Origin: Plantago major
Taxonomy: Eukaryota > Streptophyta > Magnoliopsida > Lamiales > Plantaginaceae
NCBI GenBank assembly: GCA_026545765.1
Contig: CM048839.1
Span: 46,670,677-46,734,676 of the forward strand
DNA: 64,000 bases
Reading direction: 5' to 3'
Notes under the pieces: generated by a model
Seen by the model: only the letters and a program-made list of their open reading frames with translations
The model's database searches: none
What the model was told of the DNA's origin: nothing
Program-made: the position numbers and the translations under genes
In this document: positions 11,754 through 23,572 of the stretch, one piece after another
How the letters are laid out: the number at the start of each line of letters is the position of its first letter
Position numbering within the stretch: the stretch's first letter is position 1

Positions 11754-12453
11754 CTGTGAATGTATTTCTTGACAAGTCAATGTAACGAGCTCGTGTACAT
11801 TTGTGTAGCGATGGCAACAATTCTCCCAACTGATTCCCATAGAGAAATAAGCCTTCCACCACTGGCAGTCCCTCACAGATATCACTCGGCACAGCCCCTC
11901 TTAGTGTGTTATTACTAAGTTCAAGAGTAATCAACGAGGAGATGTTGAAAATCGAAGTAGGTATAGTTCCGGTGAGACGATTGTTAGAAAGATCTAACAC
12001 TTGGAGCTGTCTCAACGTGCCAAAACTGGGAGGAATCCAGCCTTCAAGCTCGTTATATTCGAGTGACAAGTTTGCCAAACGGCGTAAATTCCCTATCTCG
12101 TCCGGGATAGTGCCTTGTAAAGAGTTTTTCGCAATATCCAGGGAAACAAGGAACGTCAGATTGCCGATTTCTCTAGCGATGGTACCTCCTAGATCCATGC
12201 TCGAGAGTGTAAGCGAGGTGACTCGTGAATGCCCCGGGCCACAAGTCACACCGAGCCAGTTGCACAACGACGTTGCTTGTGTCCAATTATTGAGCACAAC
12301 ATTGCTCGAACTGGACCCGTTTTCAATTTGATTCTTTATGGCTAAAAGGGCAGATCTATCGTCTATGGATTCGGCTAAGGCCAACTTGTGAACGTTGAAC
12401 TTGAACATCATCATTGTTAGCAGCAGCAGCAGGACAAAATGTACCATAGCCAT
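11754..12453 (-). CDS. LRR receptor-like kinase, exon 1
   Basis: The ATG at 12,453 opens a 233-codon exon. It starts with a hydrophobic signal peptide (about residues 1-28, leucine-rich core FVLLLLLTMMM). An LRRNT_2 cap follows (about 29-75), with DRSALLAIKNQI and the conserved cap motif CNWLGVTC. Five to six LRRs come next, ending in IDLSRNTFTG. The reading frame continues past the donor for eight codons to a stop, but the CAG|GTACGT site and the matching repeat in exon 2 favour splicing. The protein would be secreted or plasma-membrane bound. A TATA box lies about 75 bp upstream. The start is the only in-frame ATG preceding the signal peptide. Confidence 0.88.
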
Positions 12454-12528
12454 GTTTGATAATGTATTGGATTGATAAGATATTTTTATCAGGACTTGAA
12501 GTGTTACAAGTACCTATGGTTTTCCATG

Positions 12529-12536
12529 TATTTATA
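12529..12536 (-). promoter_or_regulatory. TATA box of the LRR receptor gene
   Basis: The minus strand reads TATAAATA about 75 bp before the ATG at 12,453, the expected spacing for a short 5' leader. Nothing else is recognised in the 12,454-12,712 upstream stretch. Confidence 0.6.
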
Positions 12537-12879
12537 ATATGCTTCGAGAAATATAGCTCAAAGTCTACGTGTTATTTGTACGGTTGAGATTAAAGATGGA
12601 GATTGGACTGCTTAGATCTTTTCATCAGTTAATAGCGGTTAATATGTTACGGCGAAACACAATTCCTCCAAAAGGATGATCGACTGAAGGTAGTCGGTTG
12701 GCAATGATCTATCTATCTATTCTATACTAATAAAAAAGATTCCGTTTTGCGAGAGGCCCCTATATATAGGAGAGTCTTAAAAGTCCCCCTTCAAACGTTA
12801 AACCTAGACAATTATACATTTTTTCTCGACTTGGTTTCTGATGGTTTTTCGCGGAACTTTTGACCCGGATTCATTAAAA

Positions 12880-14165
12880 ACGGGTCAAGTAAAAACTAGA
12901 CAATATAATGTAAAAATTAGACAATATTATATAAATTTAATAGCATGTAAAAACTAGACAATTCATTTCATAAACTAGACAATATAGGCAATTATGTTAC
13001 ACTGAGCGAGTAAATTTCTGGACAAGTAATAAAACTAGACAATTCATTTATAAAACTAGACAATTCAGTTACAAAATTATACAATATGTTGTAAAAACTA
13101 GACAATTATGCAAGTTATTTTTCAAACTTGAGAAGTTTTTTCATCAGCAGCTTTATTTGCTTCTAGCTTTTTCAACTTTTCATTCTCCTTCATTTGCTTT
13201 ATCGCATCTTCTTAATTTGTTAAATGATGAACCTTCGTCAAAATATCAGATCTCAAACCATTTGCGTTAGCAAGAATAAGAGCTGAGCAAATTTCAACAC
13301 GAAGGAATTTCTTACGATTCACCTAGACACAAAACCAAAACAAAAGCTCAGAAAAAATTATGCAAGAAGTTCACAATTTATCTACAAACTTAGGGAAAAA
13401 AATTAACTAAAAACATAATAAACTAGTACATACTTGCATTAGATCCTTGCATGGAAAAGGAGTTCCTTGGAACAGCTCCATATGCTTCATCTGAAAAACA
13501 CAACAGTCAGAAGTACTAAGATTACCAGTCCAATCAACACATATTAAAAACTATACAGTTTATATGAAAAACTAGACAATACATACTATAAACTAGACAG
13601 TTCAACACAACTGCACAACAAAAAGATATAACATGAAAAACTAGATAAATATTGTTAAAAGCTAGACCATATGTGTAAAAAGCTAAAACATAAGGTATTT
13701 ACATAAAAACTAGACAATATATGTTAAAAACTAGACAATTTCACAGACAAAGTTGTAAAAACATTAAAAAGTAGACAATATATATGTTAAAAACTAGACA
13801 ATTTCACACAAAACATTCAGAAAATTCAAACAAACAACAAATCCTCACAAAAAACATATACAGTGTACACAACCACATAACAAATCTAAAAATCATAAAA
13901 AGTAGATGATACATGTTAAAAACTAGACAATACATACTAGACCATTTATAGAAAAAACTAGACAATTTATACAAAAAACTACACCACAGCAACAACGAAC
14001 AATATAGACAATTTATACTAAAACATAGACCATTTATACAAAAAACTAGACAATATATAGTAAAACATAGACAAATTATACAAAAACTAAACCAGGAACA
14101 ACGAACAACACAGACAATTTATACTAAAACATAGACCATCTATACAAAAAAACTAAACAATATAC
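12880..14165. repeat. Dispersed AAAAACTAGACAAT repeat field
   Basis: More than 25 copies of a 13-15 bp unit close to AAAAACTAGACAAT, often followed by TTAT, TATAT or TCA, occur on one strand at irregular spacing of about 15-60 bp. They are separated by unique AT-rich sequence and by an unrelated stretch at about 13,140-13,540. Confidence 0.85.
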
Positions 14166-14559
14166 AATACATCTATTTTTTCACAATAAACCAACAACAA
14201 ATAGAATTGAAGCAGTTTCTGGCATTGACAGTAAAGTACACAACAATCAGAATGAAATTAGCTCATCAGACTCAAAAAAGAAAAGGAAAAGAAAGTGGTG
14301 ATTACGTAATAACAATCAGAACAAGTAAATCAAGTCAAGTAAAGTCTATGAATAGGATTGAAGTAGTTTATGGAATCGAGAGGAGGAAATTCATGAATGC
14401 AGGTTGAAGGTGAAGATAATAAATAACAAATATAATACCTGAATTTAACATACACAAACGGTTTGAGTTTGTTCCTGAATTCAGCTGAGCTCAAAGCATT
14501 TCATCAACACGAACACACAGCTTAACATTCCATCACAAATTACAATTGCAAGCATCACG

Positions 14560-14870
14560 AAGCCGATTCCGGTGAACAATGGCGGCGTGTGGCGTTCGGC
14601 AAGCCAGAAGCTCTCGAAGAAATCTGCAATCTCACCGACATCGGATCGATGACCAACGCTTCGATCTGAAATCTACAATCTCACAGTCTCCTCCATGAAT
14701 GAATGCTCCGATCTCGATCGCTGGCTCACAAATCTCACCGATCTGATGTCTTCTCACAGTCTCAATCCTCCAGATCTCTTCATTCTATCAACACGAATTT
14801 TTGGATTGCTAATTTCGCCATGAATATGGTTTTAGAGAGAGAAAGATGAAGGTAGGGTTTGATGCTTGGA
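14560..14870 (-). other. GC-richer segment, possibly captured gene 5' end
   Basis: This stretch is richer in GC than its surroundings. On the minus strand it reads like a plant 5' leader and first exon, with TTTCTCTCTCTAAAACC, then CATTCATGGAGGAGAC and CGCCGCCATTG. No long ORF or recognisable protein results. It may be a host gene fragment carried by the surrounding element. Confidence 0.3.
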
Positions 14871-14879
14871 TGAGACTAG

Positions 14880-15672
14880 AGGTGTCTACCGGGCCGGGCC
14901 ATGAAAGAACGGAAAATTAGCGGTCCGGGCCGGGTCGGGATCATTTTTAAGGGGCCGGGCTTTTAGAGAAATATTTAGCCCGGCCAAGCCCCTAGCCCCA
15001 TTAAAATACGGGCCGGTCCGGGCTTGAAAAAAAACTAAAATTTTAGAACTTTTAGTTTGAGTGTGATTCATTCTTACCCATCTAACACTCACTAAAAATT
15101 GTTATGTTTGGGTGGAATATGTGAAGTCGAACCTCCCTCAAATAAATTGTAAATATTTTTTCGTACTTCTCCCTTGTTTCAACGGTATGTTGCTATCGTT
15201 TCCCTTACTTGTAATGTCAAAGGGGTACTTATTAGACCCAACATGAACTCTATTAGCATTTTATATCTAAAACTTAAGTAGAATTACTTATTAAACCAAG
15301 TGTACAACTTTTAATGAATTTCATACTTGTCAAATTAAAAGAATTCTTTGATCTAACATGAACAAAATGTGTAGTGGTTTAGTCAGTGTTCCCTAATTAG
15401 TAAAAGGCGAAGCTTTTTAATTGTGTCTTAAACTTTTCAAACCCAATTTAAATATGTTGGCACAACTAATACATTATGATTCAAGTCATATACCAACTAA
15501 TATGCTTACTAAATATGTCGGGCTTTTCGGGCAAGGCTTAAGCGGTCCGGGCCGTTCCGGTCCACGGGCTTTTTCGGTTCGGGCGGGCCATGTAATAGGT
15601 GGCCCCTAAAGCCCCAAACAAATATTTGGTCCGGGCCGGTCCGGGCCTGCCTTTTTTACAGGTCGGGCCTAG
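14880..15672. mobile_element. hAT-like non-autonomous element with GGGCCGGGCC ends
   Basis: The left end AGGTGTCTACCGGGCCGGGCC and the right end, rich in GGTCCGGGCCGG and GGTCGGGCC in inverted array, are typical of plant Ac/Tag-like hAT MITEs. The middle is AT-rich and non-coding. A clean 8-bp duplication was not found. Confidence 0.5.
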
Positions 15673-15830
15673 ACCCGAATCCATATTTGCAAATACCCGA
15701 CCCGCGAGACTGGATCCGTGAAAATGAGCAAACCATTAAACCTAGACAATTTGAGTCAAAACATAGGGGTCTCTCGGGACTCTCCAAATGTAGTATGACT
15801 TTTATGAGACTAAGTAAATAAGAAGAGCAA

Positions 15831-16447
15831 ACACTATTTACTCTCACAAACGGCAGTTTCTAGGAAGTTTAGACATTGTATTACCCATTATGCCATCTGC
15901 CCAAAACTAAACTGCTGCACTGAGTTAGGTAAATGCTAACTTTTCTGGAGGTTAAAAATGTCAAACCATGTGACACCAGAGTGGTTTGGAGACCAAATCA
16001 AAACTCACCGTTAGATTGAAATGGATATGCGGTTAGATTTAATAAGCCCTCTCCCACATTTTGTTGCAGTTGGAAAATAGCTCCATTATGTTTTCAACTT
16101 CCATGATCACTTCTCCCATTTTTTGGCCTATTCAAATCCCTCTACCATCAAATTATTTATTCTGGTATGTTCTTTCTCTTTTTTACCATTTTATTTCAAC
16201 ACATTTCGAAACGGAAGGAATAACTTGGAGTTAGCTTCTATTAGATTTGGAGAAAATCTACTTCACTTTTGCCTTTTTAATTTTATAAATTTATATTTTC
16301 TTTACAGTGTTTGCAGGGTGATTAGTAAGAGAAGAGTAGCCCCAGTCCCGCAGGGTTTCCCCAATTACTCGGTGACTCTAGTTATCAGTGCTTGCTCAAA
16401 TATAGTACCTCCCCTGATGTTTAGGAATTGATGCTTAAGTTGAGAGG
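15831..16447. other. No gene seen; presumed 5' leader of the Athila-like element
   Basis: AT-rich sequence without a convincing ORF. The last 100 bp lead into the gag remnant. I could not identify the LTR edge or primer-binding site of that element here. Confidence 0.3.
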
Positions 16448-17404
16448 ATGCGTGTGAGAAATACCACACGTACAACGAGAAAGAAGAGCAACATTGACCG
16501 ATTAGATATAATGGAGTCAATGCGATCCATAGCCACACCATCTTTTGGAAGCAGGAAACCTCCAATTTGTTTGGGGCCAGATGCTAGACAGTACGAGGCT
16601 ACAGAAGAGGAACTCCTCCGCCTACCGCGTTTCTACGGATGCTTAGGGGAGGACGGTTTGGATTTCTTAAGAGGTTTCGAACAAGCGGTTTCAGACATCC
16701 CTAAAAGGAGATTGGATGATTGCAAACTCCGCAGGCGTTTGTTTCCTTATACTCTAGTCGGGGAGTCGAGGAGGTGGCTCTAGAAATGTGAACCTGATTC
16801 TTTGAAATCTCGGGAGGAAGTAGTCACCGAGTTCCTGAGAGAGTACTTCCCTTATTCCAAGACAGTCGAGCTCAAGAAGAAGATCACTGAGTTTGCGCAA
16901 GATGTGGATGAGCCGTTTCACGAAGCTTGGGATCGATTTAAAGAGGCTAGGTATAACTGTCCCAACCATAGGCTTTCACACACCGACCTGGTGATGCATT
17001 TATATAATGGACCTACTGAACCATGCCAGGAATCAGTGGATATTGTCAGTGGCGGAGCAGGAGATAAAACACCAACATAATTTGAGTGAGTGTTTAAGAC
17101 ATTAGCTGCTACTTCACGCAGAAGAAAAGGATCTCCAGTGAGGAACAGGAAACCAGTCCAACAGCTAGATTATCGGACTTTCGACATCGACAAAGAGATA
17201 GCCGAATTGGGGAAACAAGAAATAGTATATCAAGCTGTGGGTGTTGAAGAAGTCGAAGATGGTATTAAACTTGAGCAGGAATCCGAGATCCGAAAAGCTA
17301 TGTCAGAGATTTTCGCCATAACTGGCACTAATCAAGCAGAGACTGATTCCAGGATCGAGGCTGTTGACAACGTAGTGATGGGATTCAGCGAGCTAGCATC
17401 ATAG
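16448..17404 (+). pseudogene. gag: Athila-like Ty3/gypsy gag remnant
   Basis: Frames 16,448-16,783, 16,802-17,080 and 17,090-17,404 together make a retrotransposon gag. Recognisable pieces are LPRFYGCLGEDGLDFLRGFE, RLFPYTLVGESRRWL, EVVTEFLREYFPYSKTVEL, FHEAWDRFKEARYNCPNHRL and a DIVSGGAGDKTP segment, which match the order of Athila-lineage gag. A TAG at 16,781-16,783 and at least one frameshift near 17,080 break it. Its continuation is at 18,407-18,688 and, beyond the inserted gypsy element, at 48,873. It encoded the structural protein of the retrotransposon particle and is dead. Confidence 0.75.
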
Positions 17405-17624
17405 CTCAATGACTGTTTTGATCGAGAGGATGCAGAAGAAAAGGAGGCAGAAGTCTTTGCAGCACTGAGAAGCGGAAAGGTAACGGAGCCGATTGATCCT
17501 GTCGTTACTAATGATTTACCTACTGTTTTAGGTACTACATGGGTTGAGCCTCAAACACTAACTAAACTACTACAAGTCCATAATCTAAGATCCGCCTCCA
17601 ACTTGATGTCCAACCTGAGAACTT
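17405..17624 (+). other. Decayed gag C-terminal stretch
   Basis: Acidic, frame-broken text follows the gag stop at 17,402 and reaches the LTR-like block. No domain can be named. Confidence 0.35.
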
Positions 17625-18406
17625 TGTTCGAGCTGGAGCACCTGAAAAGACTAAGTGGGGGGGGGGGTGGTTAGATGGGTAACCCAGTTTGCTAGATGTC
17701 AAACCGGGAAGAGACTTTACTCAAGATAGAGAATAAAGCTCTCAATGTAGTAGTTATGAGGGAAGTTATGATATCAAAAACTTACCTTGTGCTATATTTA
17801 TAGTTATCATGTACTTATGAAGTGGTTCATAAGATGATGCTAAGTGTATATTCAGGATTTGGACAACAATGCTCCCTTGGCCCATGACCCAATAGTATGT
17901 GAGAGTCCAACACCATTAGATGGGCCAGGGAGGGTAGATTGGTCCTTTTACCCCTCAGAGTACTATTCCCGCTGATGGGTCCGTGTGAGACCTTTTAGAA
18001 TGATCCGAGCTCTGTTGAGTTGGTCTGTTCCTAGGTAGCTCAGTGACGGTCCGAGACACTAGCTGCTCGGAAGTATCTTGGAGGTTCCAATGTATACGTT
18101 TGGTCTTATTGTTAAGGTGGCGTCTGAGTTTATCTCGTCCGGTCCGTTTGGCATCCTAGGACTAAAAGTGTGTGGTACTTGGTGAGACCATGTGACCTCT
18201 TGTCAGGTTCGGAAGTCGTGCACCTAGCTAGGTCGGACCAGCTGAAAAGGTGTATTGACTTGAGCGTACTGGTTGACCCGGAAGGTTTTCCTTAAGGCGG
18301 ACTAGCCAAGGTCGGACAAGTACTAAATTGGCTATTTTAGCCTTGATGCACTCTAGGACACGCTCTATGGCGCCCTTAATGGATTGGACATATATCCGTA
18401 TCAACA
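17625..18406 (-). mobile_element. LTR-like block, possible solo LTR
   Basis: About 780 bp interrupt the Athila text. The plus strand starts TGTTCGAGCTGGAGC, followed by a run of G at about 17,656-17,667, and the far side ends in TATCAACA. On the minus strand CTATAAATATA (about 17,795-17,805) is a TATA box. The start followed by a G tract resembles the edge of the copia LTRs elsewhere in the window. Flanking 5-mers do not match, so the edges are tentative. Confidence 0.35.
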
Positions 18407-18688
18407 CTACATGTACAGGTGCTAGAGATGAGCAGCAAGTCATCCCCGATGGTTCTTGGGTTAAGGAGGAGTATAGAGGGGAGCCACAGCTCCATAAAAG
18501 TCTGAATCCATACATGCCCCCCTACTCCTCACATTCCTTTTTCCTGGAAGGCTTAAGGAGAAGGCAGATGACAAAGACACCCTCATCGGTAACCCCCTAT
18601 TCGATCGGTTGCCGAAGGTTGAGATTAACATTTCCCTACTAGATATGATCAGAGATGTCCCTGCGTGGTAGAAATTCTTTTAAAAATT
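18407..18688 (+). pseudogene. Athila-like gag-protease linker, left part
   Basis: Fragments such as NPYMPP, LPKVEINISLLDMIRDVPAW and KFF occur in the order found just before the protease in Athila elements. A stop follows DVPAW. The text is cut at 18,688 by the Tat-like element and resumes in frame at 48,873. Confidence 0.7.
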
Positions 18689-19684
18689 TGTATTGGCCAA
18701 AATTCACTCTAGACCGACAAACCAGCCCGTCAAGGCTATGGCCCAATCCGCGGTCCACTAATGAGCCCATCTCGGCTTCATAAGGGAGTTGGACTCCAAA
18801 GGCCAGTGAGCGAACCTACCAAGCTGAGTCATCCATCCAACAGTCCACATGCTACCTGATTCACTCGACCTCGCCAACCTTCCAGCTGGTTGACAAGCTA
18901 GCTAGCTTACCTAGCTCGCCTAAGCTTGCCAGACATCGGAGTGGTTGACAAGCTGGCTGACTCACCTTGCATGGTTGACTCTGTTAGCCAGCACTCGACT
19001 AACAAACTAACCAACTCGTATTGCTTGACCGACTCAGTCAGTCAGTAAGCAACCAACTTGAAAGGACTCATCCAACTACCTGAGACCAAGTCCAACCCAC
19101 TTAGCCAGATCCAACAACTTCACCCGAGATTCGCGGACAGACCCCAACGACGAATTAACTATATAGAGAAGGATGGGGAGACGTGGAAGGCATCGCATTC
19201 TGACTGCAACAAACCCTAGCAATCAATCTCTCACGCCTCCATCTCTCTCAAGCTCTCTGATCAACATCATCCGTCACCTACCATCATCCACCATTGTCCA
19301 TCACCATCCACGGTCATCCATCATCATCATCATCATCCACCGTTGTCCGTCACCATCCACCATCACCCATCGTTGACCGACGACAACTAACTAGCTTCCT
19401 CCTACAAGGTCAGCTAGCCTCATTACTGGTGCTCGTCCGTACTCTGCCAAACCGACTCAACAAGCAGGATAAGTTGACGCTTGCCATCATCTCTCTCTCT
19501 CTATCTCTTTCATTTACTTACTCCTTCTATCAGTTATCTAACTTGAGCGTCGGAGTCCCTTCGGTCGGCACCACACCGGTGTCACCTCGGAATCTCACGT
19601 CTCTGTTTGCTATTGTTACCTTGCAGGTTGTCGGTGCCCCCAATCTCTAACCCTAATTTGATTGTAGATTTCTGAGCGTCTACA
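18689..19684 (+). repeat. 5' LTR of the Tat-like element
   Basis: It starts TGTATTGGCC and ends GCGTCTACA. It matches 47,766-48,867 almost throughout. The sequence ACTATATAGAG at about 19,158 is a candidate TATA box. A short (CT)n stretch at about 19,490 corresponds to a much longer one in the 3' LTR. Confidence 0.93.
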
Positions 19685-19687
19685 ATT

Positions 19688-19704
19688 TGGCGCCCACCGT
19701 GGGG
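19688..19704 (+). promoter_or_regulatory. Primer-binding site of the Tat-like element
   Basis: TGGCGCCCACCGTGGGG begins three bases after the LTR end. This is the usual primer-binding-site style of RIRE2/Tat-type gypsy elements. Confidence 0.8.
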
Positions 19705-19761
19705 CCCCGACTATCAAGAAAGGTAACCCAGTAGCAACCGTGACACGCTAAGCAATCCGTC

Positions 19762-21561
19762 ATGATGCACTCAGATGAATACGTTCTCGAAGAGGTAGAG
19801 GAGATGGACGTCACCGCTCAGATTAGAGCCTTGGCGGCCCAGATGCAAGAGAACGCCAAGAAGATCAAGCTCCTTGAGGACGAGAACTATGCTGTCCGCC
19901 AGGAGAACTCGCTCTTGAAGGAAAGGGTTGAGTTTGTCGTCCACCAAGAGGCTCCAACATTGGACGCGGCCTCGTCTCGTCGACTGACTCATGGCACTGG
20001 GGTGGAGAACCCACCACGCAACACGATTGAGGCTTGCCAGCTAACCTTTGAAGAGACGGAAGGGGTGATTCCCGTAACTCCAGTCTCTCAAGTGGTGAGC
20101 CCTCCGCCAAGGCCAGCCCTTGAGATCACTCAGGGTACCACCAGCAGGAGGGTTTCATTCGAAGGTGTTAACCCAAGGATGAACGACGAATCACCACAAC
20201 AACACAACCAAAGCGCAAGTCAGGTAGATCACTTGCTAACCCTCTCTGCAGGTCACAGAAGTAGCAACGAGGAGCTAGCCTCCAAACTGGTGAGCTTGGA
20301 AGAGATGATCCAAAGGATCCCTGGAGTGCCATCACCGATTAAGAAGAGCTTAGCCAACAACTTTGCTGACTCTCCCTTCGCCGACGCTATAGCCTTGGTG
20401 GAGATGCCAACCAAGTTCACCTTCCCAAGCATGAAGCTCTATGACGGAATGACAGACCCAGACGACCATGTCTCGCAGTACAAGCAGAGGATGTTCACCA
20501 TAGCCATCCCCAGGGATCTCCGTGAGGCATGCATGTGCAAAGGGTTTAGTTCTAGTCTGATCGGACCAGCCCTACAATGGTATACCAACTTACCCAATAA
20601 TTTCATTTCTTCTTTTGCCCAATTAGTCGACTGCTTTGTGGAACAATTCGCAAGTAGTCGCAAGCTTTTGAAACTGTCGGACGACTTGTATAGAGTCCGG
20701 CAGAGACCTAACGAATCTCTCTGGGAGTACGTCACAAGATTCAACAAGGAGAAGGTGTCAATCCCCAATTGCAACAAGGACACTGTTGTCAACGCCTTCC
20801 GTAAAGGGTTGCCACCCAACTCGGGGTTGTACAAGGAGCTGACCATGTACCCCTGCCGAACGATGGAAGACGTGCTCGCCAAAGCATGGGCTCAGATCAA
20901 ATGGGAGGAGGATGATGCCTACAGACCTTACATATCAAGCCAAAGTGTTCGCAAGGAGCCCAAGTCTGACAGACGAGTTGAACGAAGGGTTCCAGACTAT
21001 CGTGCTAGGCCATACCCGACTGAGAGAAGACATGGACCTGTTTTAAATCCACCTCTCCCTCCAATCCAACAAAAGAGGACAGAAACCCGAGCATCACCTC
21101 CGAGTTACTCCCTCAACATTGAACCAGAGGAGTGTGTGGCAATCATGAAAAGCATGGGTGACATAGTTAGATGGCCAGGAAAACCCAGGACACCTCCAGA
21201 TCAAAGAAACTCCAACAAGTGGTGTGAGTTTCATGCAGACCGTGGCCATACAACTGCAGAGTGCATCTCCCTGCGATTGGAGGTAGCCGAGCTCTTGAAG
21301 AGAGGGCACTTGACGGAGTACCTCTCTGACAAAGGTAAGAAGACCCTCACCAGTCGGCAGGGCACTGATCTACCTGAGCCCCCTCATACCAACAAGGTAA
21401 TCAACGTAATCTCTGGGGGGTCAGAGATCAACGGTGTCTCATACTCCGCGGAGAAGCACCATAGTAGGCAAACGGTAAGGCCTGAGCCTAACGCTCGCAG
21501 GGCATCAGACACCTCTTCGTCTGACATGACTATTAGCTTCTCAAACCAAGAGTCTAAGTAA
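19762..21561 (+). CDS. gag: Tat-like retrotransposon Gag (599 aa, intact frame)
   Basis: A long uninterrupted frame starts at the first ATG pair after the primer-binding site. Residues about 20-60 form a coiled coil (heptads around [18 protein letters not shown]). A Retrotrans_gag domain lies at about 215-390, with [30 protein letters not shown] and [12 protein letters not shown] zinc-knuckle-like CEFH-x8-C motif sits near residue 505, followed by [10 protein letters not shown], typical of Tat gags. The product packages the element RNA in cytoplasmic particles. The frame ends at TAA (21,559-21,561), and the protease continues in the same frame. Confidence 0.9.
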   Translation: MMHSDEYVLEEVEEMDVTAQIRALAAQMQENAKKIKLLEDENYAVRQENSLLKERVEFVVHQEAPTLDAASSRRLTHGTGVENPPRNTIEACQLTFEETEGVIPVTPVSQVVSPPPRPALEITQGTTSRRVSFEGVNPRMNDESPQQHNQSASQVDHLLTLSAGHRSSNEELASKLVSLEEMIQRIPGVPSPIKKSLANNFADSPFADAIALVEMPTKFTFPSMKLYDGMTDPDDHVSQYKQRMFTIAIPRDLREACMCKGFSSSLIGPALQWYTNLPNNFISSFAQLVDCFVEQFASSRKLLKLSDDLYRVRQRPNESLWEYVTRFNKEKVSIPNCNKDTVVNAFRKGLPPNSGLYKELTMYPCRTMEDVLAKAWAQIKWEEDDAYRPYISSQSVRKEPKSDRRVERRVPDYRARPYPTERRHGPVLNPPLPPIQQKRTETRASPPSYSLNIEPEECVAIMKSMGDIVRWPGKPRTPPDQRNSNKWCEFHADRGHTTAECISLRLEVAELLKRGHLTEYLSDKGKKTLTSRQGTDLPEPPHTNKVINVISGGSEINGVSYSAEKHHSRQTVRPEPNARRASDTSSSDMTISFSNQESK

Positions 21562-21822
21562 CTAATCAGTCCTCATGACGATGCTTTAGTTATTTCAATT
21601 CTTATTGCAAACTGTCTTACGAAGAGAGTTCTCATTGACAATGGGAGCTCCGCTAACATCATTTTCCTAGATGCTCTGACAGAAATGGGCATAGATGAGA
21701 CTGCCATCCTTCGTCAGCCGACAACTCTATATGACTTCAGTGGAGAAAAGAAGTACACGGTTGGGAGTTACCTTCCCGCTCTGCGTAAGGCATCAACCTA
21801 CCAACAAAGTTCCCGATCGTGA
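21562..21822 (+). pseudogene. pol: Tat-like retropepsin-type protease fragment
   Basis: In frame with gag after one TAA, the text PHDDALVIS, RVLIDNGSSANIIFL and EMGIDETAIL is a gypsy aspartic protease. The active-site motif is D-N-G-S-S, where family members usually show D-T/S/G-G-S-S. The frame stops at TGA (21,820-21,822). The 21,823-22,053 stretch holds frame-shifted protease C-terminal text. Confidence 0.75.
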
Positions 21823-22053
21823 GCGGTCCATTGCTATAATTCCATCCTTGGTAGGCTGTGGATTCACGAGATGAAAGCAGTAACGTCAACCTACCACCAG
21901 GTGATTCGCTTCCCTACCAAGTGGGGGGTGAAGGAGATTTTTGGGCATCAGCGGGATGCGAGGACATGTTATATGGAAGCCTTGAAGCCCAAGGCAGCAG
22001 AGTTATAGCAATTACAGCAACTCAACCCCCCAGTCGACCCAGATCAGCTAGGG

Positions 22054-23523
22054 ATGGAAGAGCTCGATGAAGTTCAGATTCACCCAGACTATCCAGATCA
22101 TAAAGTTCAGATTGGGGCAAGGTTGAGGCCAGAGCTAAGAGAGCAGTTGGTCACATTTCTCAAAGTTCACCATGACTGCTTTGCTTGGTCACATGCAGAC
22201 ATGACAGGAGTCGACCTAGAGGTTATCACCCACATACTTGAGGTTGATCCAGATTACCCACCATTCAGATAGAAACGGAGGAAGTTTGCTCCAGATCAGA
22301 ACAAGGTCATCAATGAAGAAGTCCAAAAGTTGCTTGATATCGGATCAGTCCGCGAAGTACATTACCCAGACTGGTTAGCAAACGTTGTGGTAGTAAAGAA
22401 GAAAAAATGGCAAGTGGCGAGTGTGCATAGACTTCACTGACCTCAACAAAGCATGCCCGAAGGATTCTTTCCCACTTCCGCACATAGACATGCTAGTGGA
22501 TGCTACAGTAGGACATGAGCTTCTAAGCTTCATGGACGCCTTCTCAGGTTACAACCAAATATTGATGCACCCTGAAGATCAAGAGCAGACAGCCTTCGTC
22601 ACAGAGAGGGGAACCTTCTGTTACAAGGTCATGCCCTTTGGACTCAAGAATGCAGGAGCCACTTACCAGCGCATAGTCAACCGCATGTTCGCTAGCATGC
22701 TGGGGGACACCATGGATGTGTACATTGACGACATGCTAGTCAAGTCACTGGTCGCCGACCAACACCTAGACCATCTCCACCAAGCCTTCATGGTCCTCCG
22801 CAGGTACAACATGAAGTTGAACCCAGCCAAGTGCTCCTTTGGAGTTTCCTCTGGGAAATTCCTTGGATACTTAGTCACACAAAGAGGTATAGAGGCTAAC
22901 CCTGATCAAATTCATTCTATTTCTAACATCCCTTCCCCCAAGTGTGTTAAAGATGTTCAGAAACTGACTGGGAGGATAGCAGCCCTCAGTAGATTCACAC
23001 CCAAATCATCCGAGAAGTGTCGTCCATTCTATAACACTCTACGGAAGAGCAAAGATTTCCAGTGGACAGGCGAGTGTGAGGAGGCCTTGCAACAAATCAA
23101 GCGTTACCTTACCACATCTCCAGTACTGTCAAAGCCCAAGGTTGGAGAGACTCTATTCATTTACCTTGCAGTCTCCAACATAGCACTAAGCGGCGTCCTA
23201 GTCAGAGAAGAAGATGGAAACCAACTCCCAGTCTACTATGTGAGCAAGTCCTTACTAGACGCAGAGACTCGGTATAGCCAGCTGGAGAAGCTAGCCCTAG
23301 CACTAGTCACCTCAGCAAGGAAGCTGCGCCCTTACATCCAATGCCATCCAGTCGTAGTCCTCACTAGCTTTCCACTTCGCATTATCTTGCACAAGCCAGA
23401 GGTTTCTGGTAGACTTTCAAAATAGGCAGTTGAACTCAGTGAGTACGACGTATCCTTCCAGCCCCGCACGGCCATCAAGTCACAGGCGCTTGCGTACTTC
23501 ATAGCAGATTTCACTCCAACCGA
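22054..23523 (+). pseudogene. pol: Tat-like reverse transcriptase and first RNase H
   Basis: The RT starts with the N-terminal HHDCFAWSHADMTGVD block. After TAG at 22,270 and a frameshift near 22,420 it continues with FTDLNKACPKDSFPLP, FMDAFSGYNQI, VMPFGLKNAGATYQR and the catalytic YIDD at 22,721-22,732. The connection and RNase H follow, with PVYYVSKSL, ETRYSQLEKLALALV and GRLSK. A TAG at 23,423-23,425 interrupts the RNase H tail, which then reads on as AVELSEYDVSFQ. The enzyme copies element RNA into DNA. Lesions make this copy non-functional. Confidence 0.88.
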
Positions 23524-23572
23524 ATTAGGTCAAGCGGAAAAGGAGCTATATTTCTTACAGGAGAAAGGCAAC

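Larger units (their letters stand above)
12713..15830. mobile_element. Helitron-like or other non-autonomous element
   Basis: The block starts with TCTATACTAATAAAAAAG, similar to plant Helitron 5' ends. GAGAGGCCCCTAT near the left margin is mirrored by ATAGGGGTCTCTC near the right (about 15,760), and a TTAAACCTAGACAATT word stands at both sides (about 12,802 and 15,734). Inside are the AACTAGACAAT repeat field, a GC-rich segment that looks gene-derived and a GGGCCGGGCC-type element. No Rep/helicase or transposase is encoded and exact ends are undetermined. Confidence 0.45.

Noticed and set aside
12880..14165. CRISPR-like array
   Set aside because: Repeats are short and degenerate, spacing is irregular, and the context is a plant transposon.
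19173..19650. Small ORFs in the 5' LTR of the Tat-like element
   Set aside because: They lie wholly in LTR sequence, recur in the other LTR with altered frames, and have no domain.
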